A stretch of 64,000 nucleotides of DNA from Bacillota bacterium. GTDB lineage: Bacteria > Bacillota > Clostridia > Acetivibrionales > DTU013. Within the stretch, counting starts at the first letter, position 1, and each line of letters opens with the position of its first letter. The stretch is from positions 1 through 64,000 of the forward strand of contig JAEZRE010000021.1 in the NCBI GenBank assembly GCA_023412915.1, given 5' to 3'. Below are positions 25,950-34,206 of this stretch, one piece after another. The notes beneath the pieces are model-generated. The model searched no databases. It was not told where the DNA came from and worked only from the letters and a program-made list of their open reading frames with translations. The position numbers were made by a program, and so were the translations under genes.

Positions 25950-26930
25950 TTACTTTACACTGTTTTTCTCCAAAAATCTTTTGTGCGCCTCCCGCAGTTC
26001 CTCCGCCTTTTCCTCGGGCTTGGTGGGATTGGCGTGCGCCCACGCGCCGGTTTCGCTCGAAGCGTTGAATTTCTGCTTGTTCGAAGCGCGCATCGGCGGG
26101 AAAAATTCGATATGGAAATGGTAATACGCGCTTGCGTCTTCGCTATTGACCGGGTCCTGATGCATGCACATCATATATGGGAAAGCGAAGCCGAACAGCG
26201 AATCCAGCGTCCCTGTCGTCTCCTTGAGCGCTTTTGCCAGGTTCAGCCTCTCCCTTTCCGTGAACTGGGTCAGGTTCTGTTTGTGGCTCTTGCTGGCGAT
26301 GTACATCCCGTAAGGATATTCGGTGAAGAAAGGCAGGAAAACCAGGAAATCCTCATTCTCAAAGATCACCCTTTCTCCATACTTTTTCTCGTCTCCCAGC
26401 ATATCGCAGATAAGGCACGAACCCTTTTCCTCATGGTATTCCCTGCAGGAATCGAGCTCAAGCTGCAGCTTCTTTGGGATGAACGGGTAACCGTATATCT
26501 GCCCGTGCGGATGGGGCATGGTAACACCGACTATCTCGCCGCGGTTCTCGAATATAAATATATACTTTATTTTCTCATCCTTTTTAAGCTCTGTAAAACG
26601 TTCGGTCCACAAATCTATAATTTTTACTATATGTTCATTTGAAAACTGGTGCAGCGATGATGTGTGCTCGGGCGAATACAGGATCACTTCGCATTTTCCG
26701 TAAGCCTCGGACATTTTGTAAAAATCGGTCCTGACGTCGTCCGGTTCGGGTGGGTCCTGCATCAAAGCGGGAAAATCGTTATCATATTTGTACACTTCGT
26801 AGCTATCGGGCACCTTTCCGGAACCCGGGCAAAAGGGGCACCAATCCTTGGGCATCTGAGGGCGGTTCTGCCTGTGCGATGCTATCATGACCCAGTCCTT
26901 GATCAATGGGTGCCAGCGTAATTCAGCCAT
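25950..26930 (-). CDS. galT: Galactose-1-phosphate uridylyltransferase
   Basis: 326 aa, class I GalT of the HIT superfamily. The active-site MPHPHGQIYGYPF (about 158-170, nucleophilic His in HPHG) and the second His motif YYHFHIEFFPP (about 270) are intact; the CPFCPGS zinc-type motif is near residue 32. It transfers UMP between UDP-glucose and galactose 1-phosphate. First gene of galT-galK-galE; ATG at 26930 follows AGGAGG. Confidence 0.97.
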   Translation of the reverse strand: MAELRWHPLIKDWVMIASHRQNRPQMPKDWCPFCPGSGKVPDSYEVYKYDNDFPALMQDPPEPDDVRTDFYKMSEAYGKCEVILYSPEHTSSLHQFSNEHIVKIIDLWTERFTELKKDEKIKYIFIFENRGEIVGVTMPHPHGQIYGYPFIPKKLQLELDSCREYHEEKGSCLICDMLGDEKKYGERVIFENEDFLVFLPFFTEYPYGMYIASKSHKQNLTQFTERERLNLAKALKETTGTLDSLFGFAFPYMMCMHQDPVNSEDASAYYHFHIEFFPPMRASNKQKFNASSETGAWAHANPTKPEEKAEELREAHKRFLEKNSVK

Positions 26931-27090
26931 GTGAGTACCCTCCTGTAACTGTACTTTTAATATGTTACCTTTTTTTCATAACTTGATTCTATTTTACACC
27001 CGGGTGCAGCAAAGCATATGTCATGATGTTAATAAAACATGGTATAATGTTGTTTGGAATTGATGAAATAATTCATATAGAGGTGCACCA
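26931..27090. promoter_or_regulatory. Divergent galT / araC-2 control region
   Basis: Rightward: CATGGTATAATGTTG, an extended -10 almost identical to that of the first AraC gene. Leftward: AAATAGAATCAAG, a TAGAAT -10 for galT without a matching -35. The two intergenic regions share these core elements though their genes encode different activities, supporting co-regulation by the paralogous AraC proteins. Confidence 0.55.
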
Positions 27091-27909
27091 ATGCTCGAGA
27101 AAATATATATCGATGAGCCGAAACACACTGATATGAATATGTACCGGTGTGGTATAGAAGATTGTGACGGCGGTCATTCCTGGGGCCCTGCCGTAAGGGA
27201 TCATTATATAATCCATTACGTTTTAGGCGGCAAGGGCACCTTTACAGTAAACGGCATCACCTATGAACTGGCAAAGAACGACGGATTTTTGATCTGCCCC
27301 GATACGATCGTTCATTACCGCGCTGATACCGACAACCCCTGGAGTTACGGGTGGGTCGGCTTTCACGGCTTGAAAGCCGCTGCTTACCTTCAGCGGGCCG
27401 GGCTCGACCTGCACAACCCGGTATTCAGGTATGACCGCGATGATTTTCTCAAGGACTGCCTGATGCGAATGATAAACACCAAGCATCTGACAAAGGGCAG
27501 AGAAATAAGGCTTCTCGGACTGCTGTACGAATTTCTCTCGCAGCTCGTCGAGACCTCAGAAAGAAGCCTCTCCGACAAAAGCAACCTCAGGGAGGAATAC
27601 GTCAAAAAAGCGCTTGAGTATATAAAAATGAACTATTCCAGAAAAACAAGCATTTCGGAGATTGCGCACAACGTCGGTCTTGACAGGAGCTATCTCTATT
27701 CACTGTTCAACGAGTTCCTGAATACATCGCCACAGGAGTATCTGATAGGTTACAGGATGGAAAAAGCCTGCGACCTGATGCGCGCGCCTTCGCTCGCAAT
27801 CGGCGATATCGCCCGCTCCGTGGGCTACGATGACCCATTCATGTTTTCCAAAGCCTTCAAAAAGGTCAAGGGCCTGTCTCCTAGAGAATATCGCGGTCGC
27901 AGCCTCTAG
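27091..27909 (+). CDS. AraC-family transcriptional regulator (galactose operon)
   Basis: 272 aa. Cupin-like effector domain (HYVLGGKGTFTVNGITYEL, about residues 48-66) and C-terminal double helix-turn-helix (TSISEIAHNVGLDRSYLYSLF; DIARSVGYDDPFMFSKAF). It is over half identical by eye to the regulator beside melA, most strongly in the effector domain (PAVRDH, WVGFHGLKAAAYL), suggesting both sense the same or closely related galactosides. ATG at 27091 follows AGAGGTG. Divergent from galTKE. Confidence 0.93.
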   Translation: MLEKIYIDEPKHTDMNMYRCGIEDCDGGHSWGPAVRDHYIIHYVLGGKGTFTVNGITYELAKNDGFLICPDTIVHYRADTDNPWSYGWVGFHGLKAAAYLQRAGLDLHNPVFRYDRDDFLKDCLMRMINTKHLTKGREIRLLGLLYEFLSQLVETSERSLSDKSNLREEYVKKALEYIKMNYSRKTSISEIAHNVGLDRSYLYSLFNEFLNTSPQEYLIGYRMEKACDLMRAPSLAIGDIARSVGYDDPFMFSKAFKKVKGLSPREYRGRSL

Positions 27910-28096
27910 ACTGCATATTATTCATTTTCCACCTCCACCCTACTACATAGCCTGTATTCCCCCTCCGCTTGCTGATTGCAGCATGTCGATTACCGCATGC
28001 CGACTGCCGACAGCTGACTGCCATCCGCTTACCCCTCTGTACTCTACAGCCTTTTTTGCCTTAACTGAAGCTCAAATAAATTTTTCCCCATGACTA

Positions 28097-28134
28097 TTGA
28101 CATATAATATTATACATCGTATAGTATTATACAT
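28097..28134 (+). promoter_or_regulatory. Strong promoter with direct-repeat operator for SDR-PadR cluster
   Basis: TTGACA (28097-28102), 17-nt spacer, TATAGT (28120-28125). The 10-mer TATTATACAT occurs twice, at 28108-28117 and 28125-28134, one in the spacer and one over and after the -10. A repressor, plausibly the PadR protein encoded downstream, could block the promoter here. The remaining upstream gap (27910-28096) holds only degenerate GC-rich triplet-like sequence around 27970-28020. Confidence 0.6.
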
Positions 28135-28179
28135 AAGATAAACATTAATTAAAGCCAACAAAACAGGAGCGTGAGGAAT

Positions 28180-29007
28180 ATGAAATCAATGGTGTTGATA
28201 ACGGGAGCTGCAGGCGGCCTTGGAAAGGCATTCGCCGTCGAGTGTGCCAGCCGCGGCTGGGATCTGTTTCTGACAGATCTCTCCGAGCAGGCGCTGCAAA
28301 GGCTTTCAACGAGTCTTTCGAACACCTATAACATAAACGTGCGTTACCATTGCTGCGACCTTACCGATTTTGAGGCGAGGACGGAGCTTTTCGAACACAT
28401 TCACAGCAACGGTTACCTCTTTAACCTTCTGGTAAATATAGCAGGCCTCGACTTTGAGGGGCCGTTTTCCGAAAGGACACGCACACAGATACGCACCATA
28501 CTGCGTCTGAATATCGAAGCCAATCTCGAAATGACCCACGAAATACTGAAGCTGCGAGATCCGGCAAGGACCTTCAGGGTGATCAATGTCGCAAGCCTGG
28601 CAGCCTACTACCCCATGCCTGTAAAAGCGATGTATGCGTCGTCGAAACGATTCATACTGGACTTTTCAAGAGCTCTGGGTGAAGAGCTGCGGTCACAGGA
28701 CGTTACGGTTACAGCCCTCTGCCCCGCCGGAATGCCGACCACGCCCGAATGCATCAAGGCCATCGAAGCACAGGGCTTTGCAGGCAGGATCACTACGCAG
28801 AACGTCGGCTATGTGGCCTCCCATACGGTCGACAAGGCGCTGGCCGGGAAGCCGCTGTATATCCCCGGCTTGCTGAACAGATGCCTGAAGACACTGGGAT
28901 CGCTTGTACCGCAATCGGTAGTCGCACGGGTCATCGGCTCCCGGTGGAACGCGGCACATAGCAAGCGGAAGGGCATACAGCCCATCATCGGGACAAATCC
29001 GTTATGA
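28180..29007 (+). CDS. Short-chain dehydrogenase/reductase
   Basis: 275 aa from ATG at 28180 (AGGAG ten nt upstream; an in-frame GTG at 28171 is too close to the RBS). Classical SDR: TGAAGGLG cofactor motif (about 8-15), INVASLAAYYP and the catalytic YASSK (about 149-153). The C-terminal stretch (LIPGLLNRCLKTLGSLVPQ-like) resembles dehydrogenases of the DltE/YqjQ group; the substrate is unknown. Its stop overlaps an ATGA shared with the next gene, so the two SDRs are translationally linked. Confidence 0.9.
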   Translation: MKSMVLITGAAGGLGKAFAVECASRGWDLFLTDLSEQALQRLSTSLSNTYNINVRYHCCDLTDFEARTELFEHIHSNGYLFNLLVNIAGLDFEGPFSERTRTQIRTILRLNIEANLEMTHEILKLRDPARTFRVINVASLAAYYPMPVKAMYASSKRFILDFSRALGEELRSQDVTVTALCPAGMPTTPECIKAIEAQGFAGRITTQNVGYVASHTVDKALAGKPLYIPGLLNRCLKTLGSLVPQSVVARVIGSRWNAAHSKRKGIQPIIGTNPL

Positions 29008-29021
29008 TTATGGAGGCATAT

Positions 29022-29969
29022 ATGAAAACAGAAATTATGAAAAAATTAAATGATATCAAACATACGGCCGATACAAAAATAGACAAAACCATCGTCCTTA
29101 CGGGAGCCACATCCGGGATCGGGCTTGCAACTGCCAGGGAACTCGCCGGAAAAGGCGCCTTCCTGATCGGGACAGGACGTTCGAAGGAAAGATGCGATAA
29201 AGCCGAAGGAGAAATCAGGGCTCTGTATCCTGACGCGAAAGTAAGCTACCTGACGGCGGATCTTTCATCGCTGGACGAAGTGGCGTCGCTTGCGGCAAGC
29301 ATCAGGGAAGTGCTTGCGGCGCACGGTTATGACCGTCTCGACGTGCTCATCAATAACGCCGGCACGGTTTCAAGCTGGTATGTCTCGACGGTCGACGGCT
29401 TTGAACTGCAGTTTGCCGTCAATCATCTGGCGCCGTTCCGGTTGACCTACGAGCTGCTGCCCCTTCTTTCAAGATCGTCCGAAGGCACTGTGATCGGCCT
29501 TAGTTCGGGCTCCCATTACAGGACCAGGATTCACTGGAAGGACGTCATGCTCCGCAAGCATTACAACTGCTTGCTTGCATACAAACAGACCAAGCTTGCC
29601 GACGTACTGTTTGCTACGGAGCTGAACCGCAGGCTTTCGTCCGCAAAAAGCGGGATCAGGGCCTTTGCGGTGGATCCCGGCCTCGTAAATACCGATATAG
29701 GGCTAAAAGGAACCGACGGTATAGTAAAGAAGGTTTGGAAAATAAGGAGCAGGGGCGGAACACCCGCAACGCAGCCCGCTCATTCCGTCGCCTATCTCGT
29801 GGCCGAGACCGGAGCAAGAAAAACAGGCGAGGTATATTGGAAGGACTGCTCTCCCATGAAACCCAGCCGGTACTCCCAGAGATCCGATGTTGCCGGAAGG
29901 CTTTGGGAAATGTCTGAAAGGATGTGCCGTATCAGATATGACGACATATTGCAGGCGAAACCATCGTAA
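29022..29969 (+). CDS. Short-chain dehydrogenase/reductase, retinol-dehydrogenase-like
   Basis: 315 aa from ATG at 29022, chosen because GGAGG lies 5 nt upstream; an ATG at 29004 overlaps the previous stop but lacks spacing. SDR motifs: TGATSGIGLATARELA (about 26-41), NNAG (about 112), and YKQTKLADVLFATEL (catalytic Tyr/Lys near 188-192); GLSSG supplies the Ser. The VDPGLVNTDIG segment after the active site is typical of RDH/WWOX-like SDRs that reduce hydrophobic carbonyls. Second gene of the SDR pair. Confidence 0.9.
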   Translation: MKTEIMKKLNDIKHTADTKIDKTIVLTGATSGIGLATARELAGKGAFLIGTGRSKERCDKAEGEIRALYPDAKVSYLTADLSSLDEVASLAASIREVLAAHGYDRLDVLINNAGTVSSWYVSTVDGFELQFAVNHLAPFRLTYELLPLLSRSSEGTVIGLSSGSHYRTRIHWKDVMLRKHYNCLLAYKQTKLADVLFATELNRRLSSAKSGIRAFAVDPGLVNTDIGLKGTDGIVKKVWKIRSRGGTPATQPAHSVAYLVAETGARKTGEVYWKDCSPMKPSRYSQRSDVAGRLWEMSERMCRIRYDDILQAKPS

Positions 29970-30106
29970 CGGGACTGAGAGAAAGGTACTTTGTCATGTA
30001 TATGGGGTTGACAGGGGAAAAAGCGACAGTGACTACGTCCCATATAAAGGGTTGACAGAGAGCCCGGTATGGATAAGAATGTTAGTATGAGCGGAGGTGG
30101 TTTTTA

Positions 30107-30427
30107 TTGGATGCCCAGATGAAAAAAGGGCTGCTGGATGCATGTGTCCTCCATATTTTGCTTAAGGGCGACACTTATGGTTACAAGCTTACACAGGATA
30201 TGTCGGAGATAATGGACGCATCTGAATCCGCACTCTATCCCGTGCTGCGCAGACTCGAAGCTCAGGGGTGCCTTGAAACCTATTCGGCGGAGCATTCCGG
30301 ACGTCTAAGGCGCTATTACAGGATCACGACCGAAGGAGTCGTGCGCCTTAACGAATATAAGGAAGAATTGACGGAATTGAAAAATATAATCGACTTTATT
30401 ACAGGCGGTGATGAAAAAAATGGATGA
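30107..30427 (+). CDS. PadR-family transcriptional regulator
   Basis: 106 aa from a TTG start at 30107 with GGAGGTG eight nt upstream; the next ATG (30119) is too far from the RBS. Winged helix with the PadR landmarks LHILLKGDTYGYKLTQDM, ALYPVLRRLEAQGCLE and RRYYRITTEG. It overlaps the start of the HAAS-domain gene, the usual PadR-DUF1700 pairing in Firmicutes. A promoter-like TTGACA at about 30053 follows two copies of GGGTTGACAG (30005-30062), so it may be transcribed separately from the SDRs. Confidence 0.93.
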   Translation: MDAQMKKGLLDACVLHILLKGDTYGYKLTQDMSEIMDASESALYPVLRRLEAQGCLETYSAEHSGRLRRYYRITTEGVVRLNEYKEELTELKNIIDFITGGDEKNG

Positions 30428-31712
30428 AAGATTGAAAGCCTTTCTGGATAAATTGAACCTTCAGCTTTCCGGGCTGCCGGAATTGGATAAAAGGGAGGCG
30501 CTTGACTACTATACCGAATATATCAACGACGCTCTGGACGAAGGAGTAACACCGGAAGGAATACTTTCGCGTCTGGATCCTCCGAAAAAAATAGCGGCGA
30601 TGATCAAGGCTGAAACCAGTATCAAGAGGGCTCAGTCAAGTCCGGGGCTGAAAAATTATGCAAGCGTCGTCAAATATGCCCGTTTTAGCATAACGAGACC
30701 TATATCCATATTTTTGTTTTCGATAATCATATTCTGCACCTACAGTATAGCTATTTCTCTGTTCCTGGTAGCGATCGCCGCGACCGTCGGCGCGTGCCTG
30801 GCTTTGGCGGTCTGCACATACGAAGCTTTGAAGATGCCGTTCACCTATATTACCGGCATGATCAGCACTATCGGCATCGGGATATTCCTCTCGGGCTTGC
30901 TGGTACTGATAGCGTACCTGTTTTTCGTACTATGCAGGCTTTTCATCAGGATGTCCACAGGACTCATCGCGCGCATGCTCAGAAAACCCGGAAGTTCCGT
31001 TCCGGATTTCAGCGAGGACTCGTACGAGCGGAAAGCCAACAAACTCAGGGCTTTGAAGGCTGGGCTGTTAATTATAACGGCAGGACTGATCATATCACTT
31101 TCAACTGGGCTGCCAGAAAAGTTCTTTATGATATTCAACAGTGCGAAGCCCACCAGTATCACATTGCGCGAATGGAGCTACAACGCCGGCGATATCCGTG
31201 AAATAAGCCTGACTACGGCCCATTCGCACATCCGCCTGGAGGAGGGCAAATCCGACAAGATCGAAATAAGCTACGAACAGTCGGACTGGATGGATCCCGA
31301 AATATCGGACAGAGATGGAAAGCTGACTTTCTCCGAGAAGTCCAACGGCAGGATACCCTTTTTCCCGCTGGTCACAATGCATGAAAACAACGCCGATCTC
31401 ACGATCAAATTACCTGCCGGCTACAAAGCCGATGATATAAGGCTTGAAAGCAGAGGAGGCTTTATCTATATCGAAAGCGCCGAATACGCTGCGGAGGTCA
31501 AAACTTATACAGGCTCGATCTACCTCCAGCCGGACGCCGGGGAGCCCAAGCCCGCCGTCAAGGCATCCACTTCTACAGGCTTTATAAAGGATGGCGGAAA
31601 AACCGTCGGTAAAAAGACTACGAATGAAACAGTATATGAAACCGCTCCCGCAGCAGCCGGCGGGAACAATATGGAGCTGGAAACGGACCGCGGCAGTATA
31701 TTTATCGATTGA
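30420..31712 (+). CDS. HAAS (DUF1700)-DUF4097 membrane protein, PadR partner
   Basis: About 431 aa from ATG at 30420 (AGGCGG 11 nt upstream; starts at 30408 or 30411 also possible). The N-terminal HAAS domain (MDERLKAFLDKLNLQL...ALDYYTEYINDALDEG, 1-60) is the motif that pairs with PadR regulators; then come three to four transmembrane helices (about 90-230) and a C-terminal repetitive beta-strand region of the DUF4097 adhesin-like type (ISLTTAHSHIRLEEGKSDKIEISY...). The family probably senses membrane state and modulates PadR; this is inferred from conserved pairing, not from the sequence alone. Confidence 0.85.
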   Translation: MDERLKAFLDKLNLQLSGLPELDKREALDYYTEYINDALDEGVTPEGILSRLDPPKKIAAMIKAETSIKRAQSSPGLKNYASVVKYARFSITRPISIFLFSIIIFCTYSIAISLFLVAIAATVGACLALAVCTYEALKMPFTYITGMISTIGIGIFLSGLLVLIAYLFFVLCRLFIRMSTGLIARMLRKPGSSVPDFSEDSYERKANKLRALKAGLLIITAGLIISLSTGLPEKFFMIFNSAKPTSITLREWSYNAGDIREISLTTAHSHIRLEEGKSDKIEISYEQSDWMDPEISDRDGKLTFSEKSNGRIPFFPLVTMHENNADLTIKLPAGYKADDIRLESRGGFIYIESAEYAAEVKTYTGSIYLQPDAGEPKPAVKASTSTGFIKDGGKTVGKKTTNETVYETAPAAAGGNNMELETDRGSIFID

Positions 31713-31756
31713 AAAATGCCGCTCGATTTCAAATAAAATCCGCCTGAAAATATAGA

Positions 31757-31787
31757 GGCTGCAGCAGGAACACACCCTGCTGCAGCC
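31757..31787. terminator. Intergenic hairpin between convergent HAAS and MerR genes
   Basis: GGCTGCAGCAGG pairs perfectly with CCTGCTGCAGCC (12 bp, 7-nt loop). U-tracts on either strand are weak (TCTATATTTT on the minus side), but the position between convergent stops suits a bidirectional terminator. Confidence 0.6.
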
Positions 31788-31821
31788 CTGATATTCATTC
31801 GGCCGCGCTGCCGACTTAAGG

Positions 31822-32649
31822 TTACGGTCTATCCATCGCCTTCCTTACCGGGTACTGAATCTCAGTCAGATAATTTTCGGGGTTGCTCTCACACCAGGGA
31901 CCTTTGTGGCAAACCTGGCGCGAAGGGCCTGCAGGTACGTATCCGTTATTCTCCACCCATTCCGCGAGGGCATTGCATGCGGGTGATATGTTTTCGAAGG
32001 GCCCTGCTACCATGAGCGACGCCATCTGTCCGACCGACTCGGTTTCGCGGAACGTAAAGCCGTCCCTGTCTTCCCGGAGCTGCTCGACGCTCATTACCAC
32101 TTCGACGTCGACATCCTTTTCTTTATACTCCTGATCGTGATAGATCGCGAAGCATATATCTCCGCACTTTAAAGAATTCTTCCCCGCAAACTCGCCAAGT
32201 TCGTGCCAGAGCTGTCCCTCCTGGTCATACGCCTGTATTATACCGCGTTTCGAAACTACCTTATAAGAAGGTACTGTCTTTATTGTGACTTCATAATTCA
32301 TCGACATATTCTCCTTTCCCACTGAATCCATAAAATTCTGCAGTTTAAGGAGCTTTGCGTTTTCACCGGCGATATTCCATCTTAACTGTGCTTCCTTGGA
32401 ACGTAATATTTTAATCAGACTCACGTCGTCCATGTCCTGCAGCAGCAGCTCTTCGATCTCAGCCGTAAGGAATCCCATGTCTCGCAGCGCTATGATCTTA
32501 TTCAGCCTTCCGATCTGCCGCGACGAATAGAGTCTGTAGCCGGTAAATCTGTCTACTTCAGCCGGCTTAAGCAATCCGAGTTCATCATAATACCTGAGCA
32601 TTCTTACAGACACCTGTGTCAGTCTGGAAAAGTCGCCTATTTTGAACAT
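31822..32649 (-). CDS. MerR-family regulator with GyrI-like effector domain
   Basis: 275 aa. N-terminal MerR winged helix (FKIGDFSRLTQVSVRMLRYYDELGLLKPAEVD, 2-33; TGYRLYSSRQIGRLNKI), a dimerisation coiled coil (about 80-115), and a C-terminal GyrI-like drug-binding domain (about 120-275). This is the BmrR/BltR-type layout that senses hydrophobic or cationic compounds and activates efflux genes. No transporter is adjacent. The promoter on the minus strand has TTGACT with a long spacer (17-19 nt) to TATAGG, and TGAC...GTCA half-sites lie in the spacer, as expected for MerR-type control. Confidence 0.92.
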   Translation of the reverse strand: MFKIGDFSRLTQVSVRMLRYYDELGLLKPAEVDRFTGYRLYSSRQIGRLNKIIALRDMGFLTAEIEELLLQDMDDVSLIKILRSKEAQLRWNIAGENAKLLKLQNFMDSVGKENMSMNYEVTIKTVPSYKVVSKRGIIQAYDQEGQLWHELGEFAGKNSLKCGDICFAIYHDQEYKEKDVDVEVVMSVEQLREDRDGFTFRETESVGQMASLMVAGPFENISPACNALAEWVENNGYVPAGPSRQVCHKGPWCESNPENYLTEIQYPVRKAMDRP

Positions 32650-32751
32650 AAGCCCCTCCTGCTTGATAATATAATCGCGATTACAATATTATCCTATATC
32701 CTGACACCATGTAAGAGTCAACTGTATATATAAATTATTTAAAGCTATTAT

Positions 32752-34179
32752 TTAAAACCTCAGATCCCTCTCGCCATTCCGGACGCGTTCAAGATATGCC
32801 GCGGCCTTTACCCTGCGGTTTGCGTCGGGAATGGTCAGTATTTCGCGGTCGAGCATGCTCCTGCCCATTTCCTTCAGTTCATCGTCGGCATAGTCCTGCA
32901 GGTATTCCTCAAACGTGATCAGGGCATTAGGCAGGCAGAAATTGTGGATCTGCCCGGACTTTGCAAACGGCATGAAACGGTCCCCCGTCCTTCCCTCACG
33001 GTAGCACGCGGTACAGTAGCTCGGGACATAGCCGTCTTTTACGAGGCCCTTTATGACGTCTATCGGTTTCCTGTGATCTGCAAGGTTGAACTGCGGCTTT
33101 TCTTCAATACCGGCCGCATCTGTCGTCTCCCTTGTCGCATAACCGCCGACACCCACGCAGGAACCCGCGCTCATCTGTGAGATACCGATATCCAGTAGCT
33201 CCTTCCGAAATTCCACGCTCTCCCTCGTTGAAAGTATCATACCCGTATACGGGACTGCGAGGCGTATGGCTGCCACTACCTTTTTAAAATCCCTGTCGTT
33301 TACAAGGTGCGGGAAGCTGCCGTAATCGACGCCTTCAGCAGGCAGAAGTCTGGGGAAGGAGATGGTATGCGGACCTACGCCTGTTACTGCTTCGAGGTGC
33401 TCCACATGCATAAGCAGCGCCACGGTCTCATAATGGTAATCGTATAAGCCATAAAGCGGCCCTATCCCCACATCGTCTATTTTTCCTCCCAGCATTGCCC
33501 TGTCCATGGCTTCGGTATGCCATTCATAATTTTTCTTAGGCCCGCTGTGCATTTCCAGGTAGGTCTGCTTGTGGTATGTTTCCTGGAACAGTATGTATGT
33601 CCCTATTTTAGCGGCTTTCAGCTTTCTGTAATTTTCTTCGGTAGTACCGGCGATGTCGACATTTACCCTGCGGATCGAGCCGTTCTTGAATTTTTCCGAA
33701 TAGATCGTATCTATACACTCGAGGATGTAATCTATCGGGCATTTCTCATCGTCCTCCCCTGCTTCAAGCAGGAGCCTTTTATGCCCCATGGCCTCAAGCG
33801 CCCTTATTTCGGCGCGTACTTCCTCCTGCGTCAGCTGATGCCTGCCTATCTTGTTGGCGCACCTGTAGCCGCAATATTTGCAGTTGTTGACACAGTAGCT
33901 CGACAGGTACAATGGAGCGAACAGCACTATCCTTTTGCCGTATATTTTCTCCTTCACTTTCTTTGCCGTCCTGTACATCTTCTCCAGGGTATCGTCGTCA
34001 TCTATCTCGAGGAGCGCTGCCACCTCCCTGTGCGTAAGGCCCCTGCAGTCTCCCGCCTTGGCCAGGATCCTGTCTATCTCAACCTTGTCAAGCGCAAGTT
34101 TTTTTGCCGCTTCGATCGACTCCAACACTTCCGTGTCGTCGATAAATTGGTTTGAATCATGTGATTTTACATTATACAT
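32752..34179 (-). CDS. hydG: [FeFe]-hydrogenase maturase HydG (tyrosine lyase)
   Basis: 475 aa radical SAM enzyme that cleaves tyrosine to p-cresol and dehydroglycine and yields the CO and cyanide ligands of the H-cluster. The SAM-cluster motif CVNNCKYC (C96, C100, C103) is intact, and the second, C-terminal [4Fe-4S]/dangler-iron site is present as CTAC followed 22 residues later by Cys (CTACYREG...IHNFC), which distinguishes HydG from ThiH. Last gene of a three-gene operon with hydF and a TM1266-like gene; 27 nt separate it from hydF. Confidence 0.97.
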   Translation of the reverse strand: MYNVKSHDSNQFIDDTEVLESIEAAKKLALDKVEIDRILAKAGDCRGLTHREVAALLEIDDDDTLEKMYRTAKKVKEKIYGKRIVLFAPLYLSSYCVNNCKYCGYRCANKIGRHQLTQEEVRAEIRALEAMGHKRLLLEAGEDDEKCPIDYILECIDTIYSEKFKNGSIRRVNVDIAGTTEENYRKLKAAKIGTYILFQETYHKQTYLEMHSGPKKNYEWHTEAMDRAMLGGKIDDVGIGPLYGLYDYHYETVALLMHVEHLEAVTGVGPHTISFPRLLPAEGVDYGSFPHLVNDRDFKKVVAAIRLAVPYTGMILSTRESVEFRKELLDIGISQMSAGSCVGVGGYATRETTDAAGIEEKPQFNLADHRKPIDVIKGLVKDGYVPSYCTACYREGRTGDRFMPFAKSGQIHNFCLPNALITFEEYLQDYADDELKEMGRSMLDREILTIPDANRRVKAAAYLERVRNGERDLRF

Positions 34180-34206
34180 TTGATTACCCCTTTCAATATG
34201 TCGCCC

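Noticed and set aside
27970..28030. Possible CRISPR-like or short tandem repeat (CGACTGCCGACAGCTGACTGCC-like words)
   Set aside because: The words are irregular, with no constant repeat length or unique spacers; treated as low-complexity sequence.
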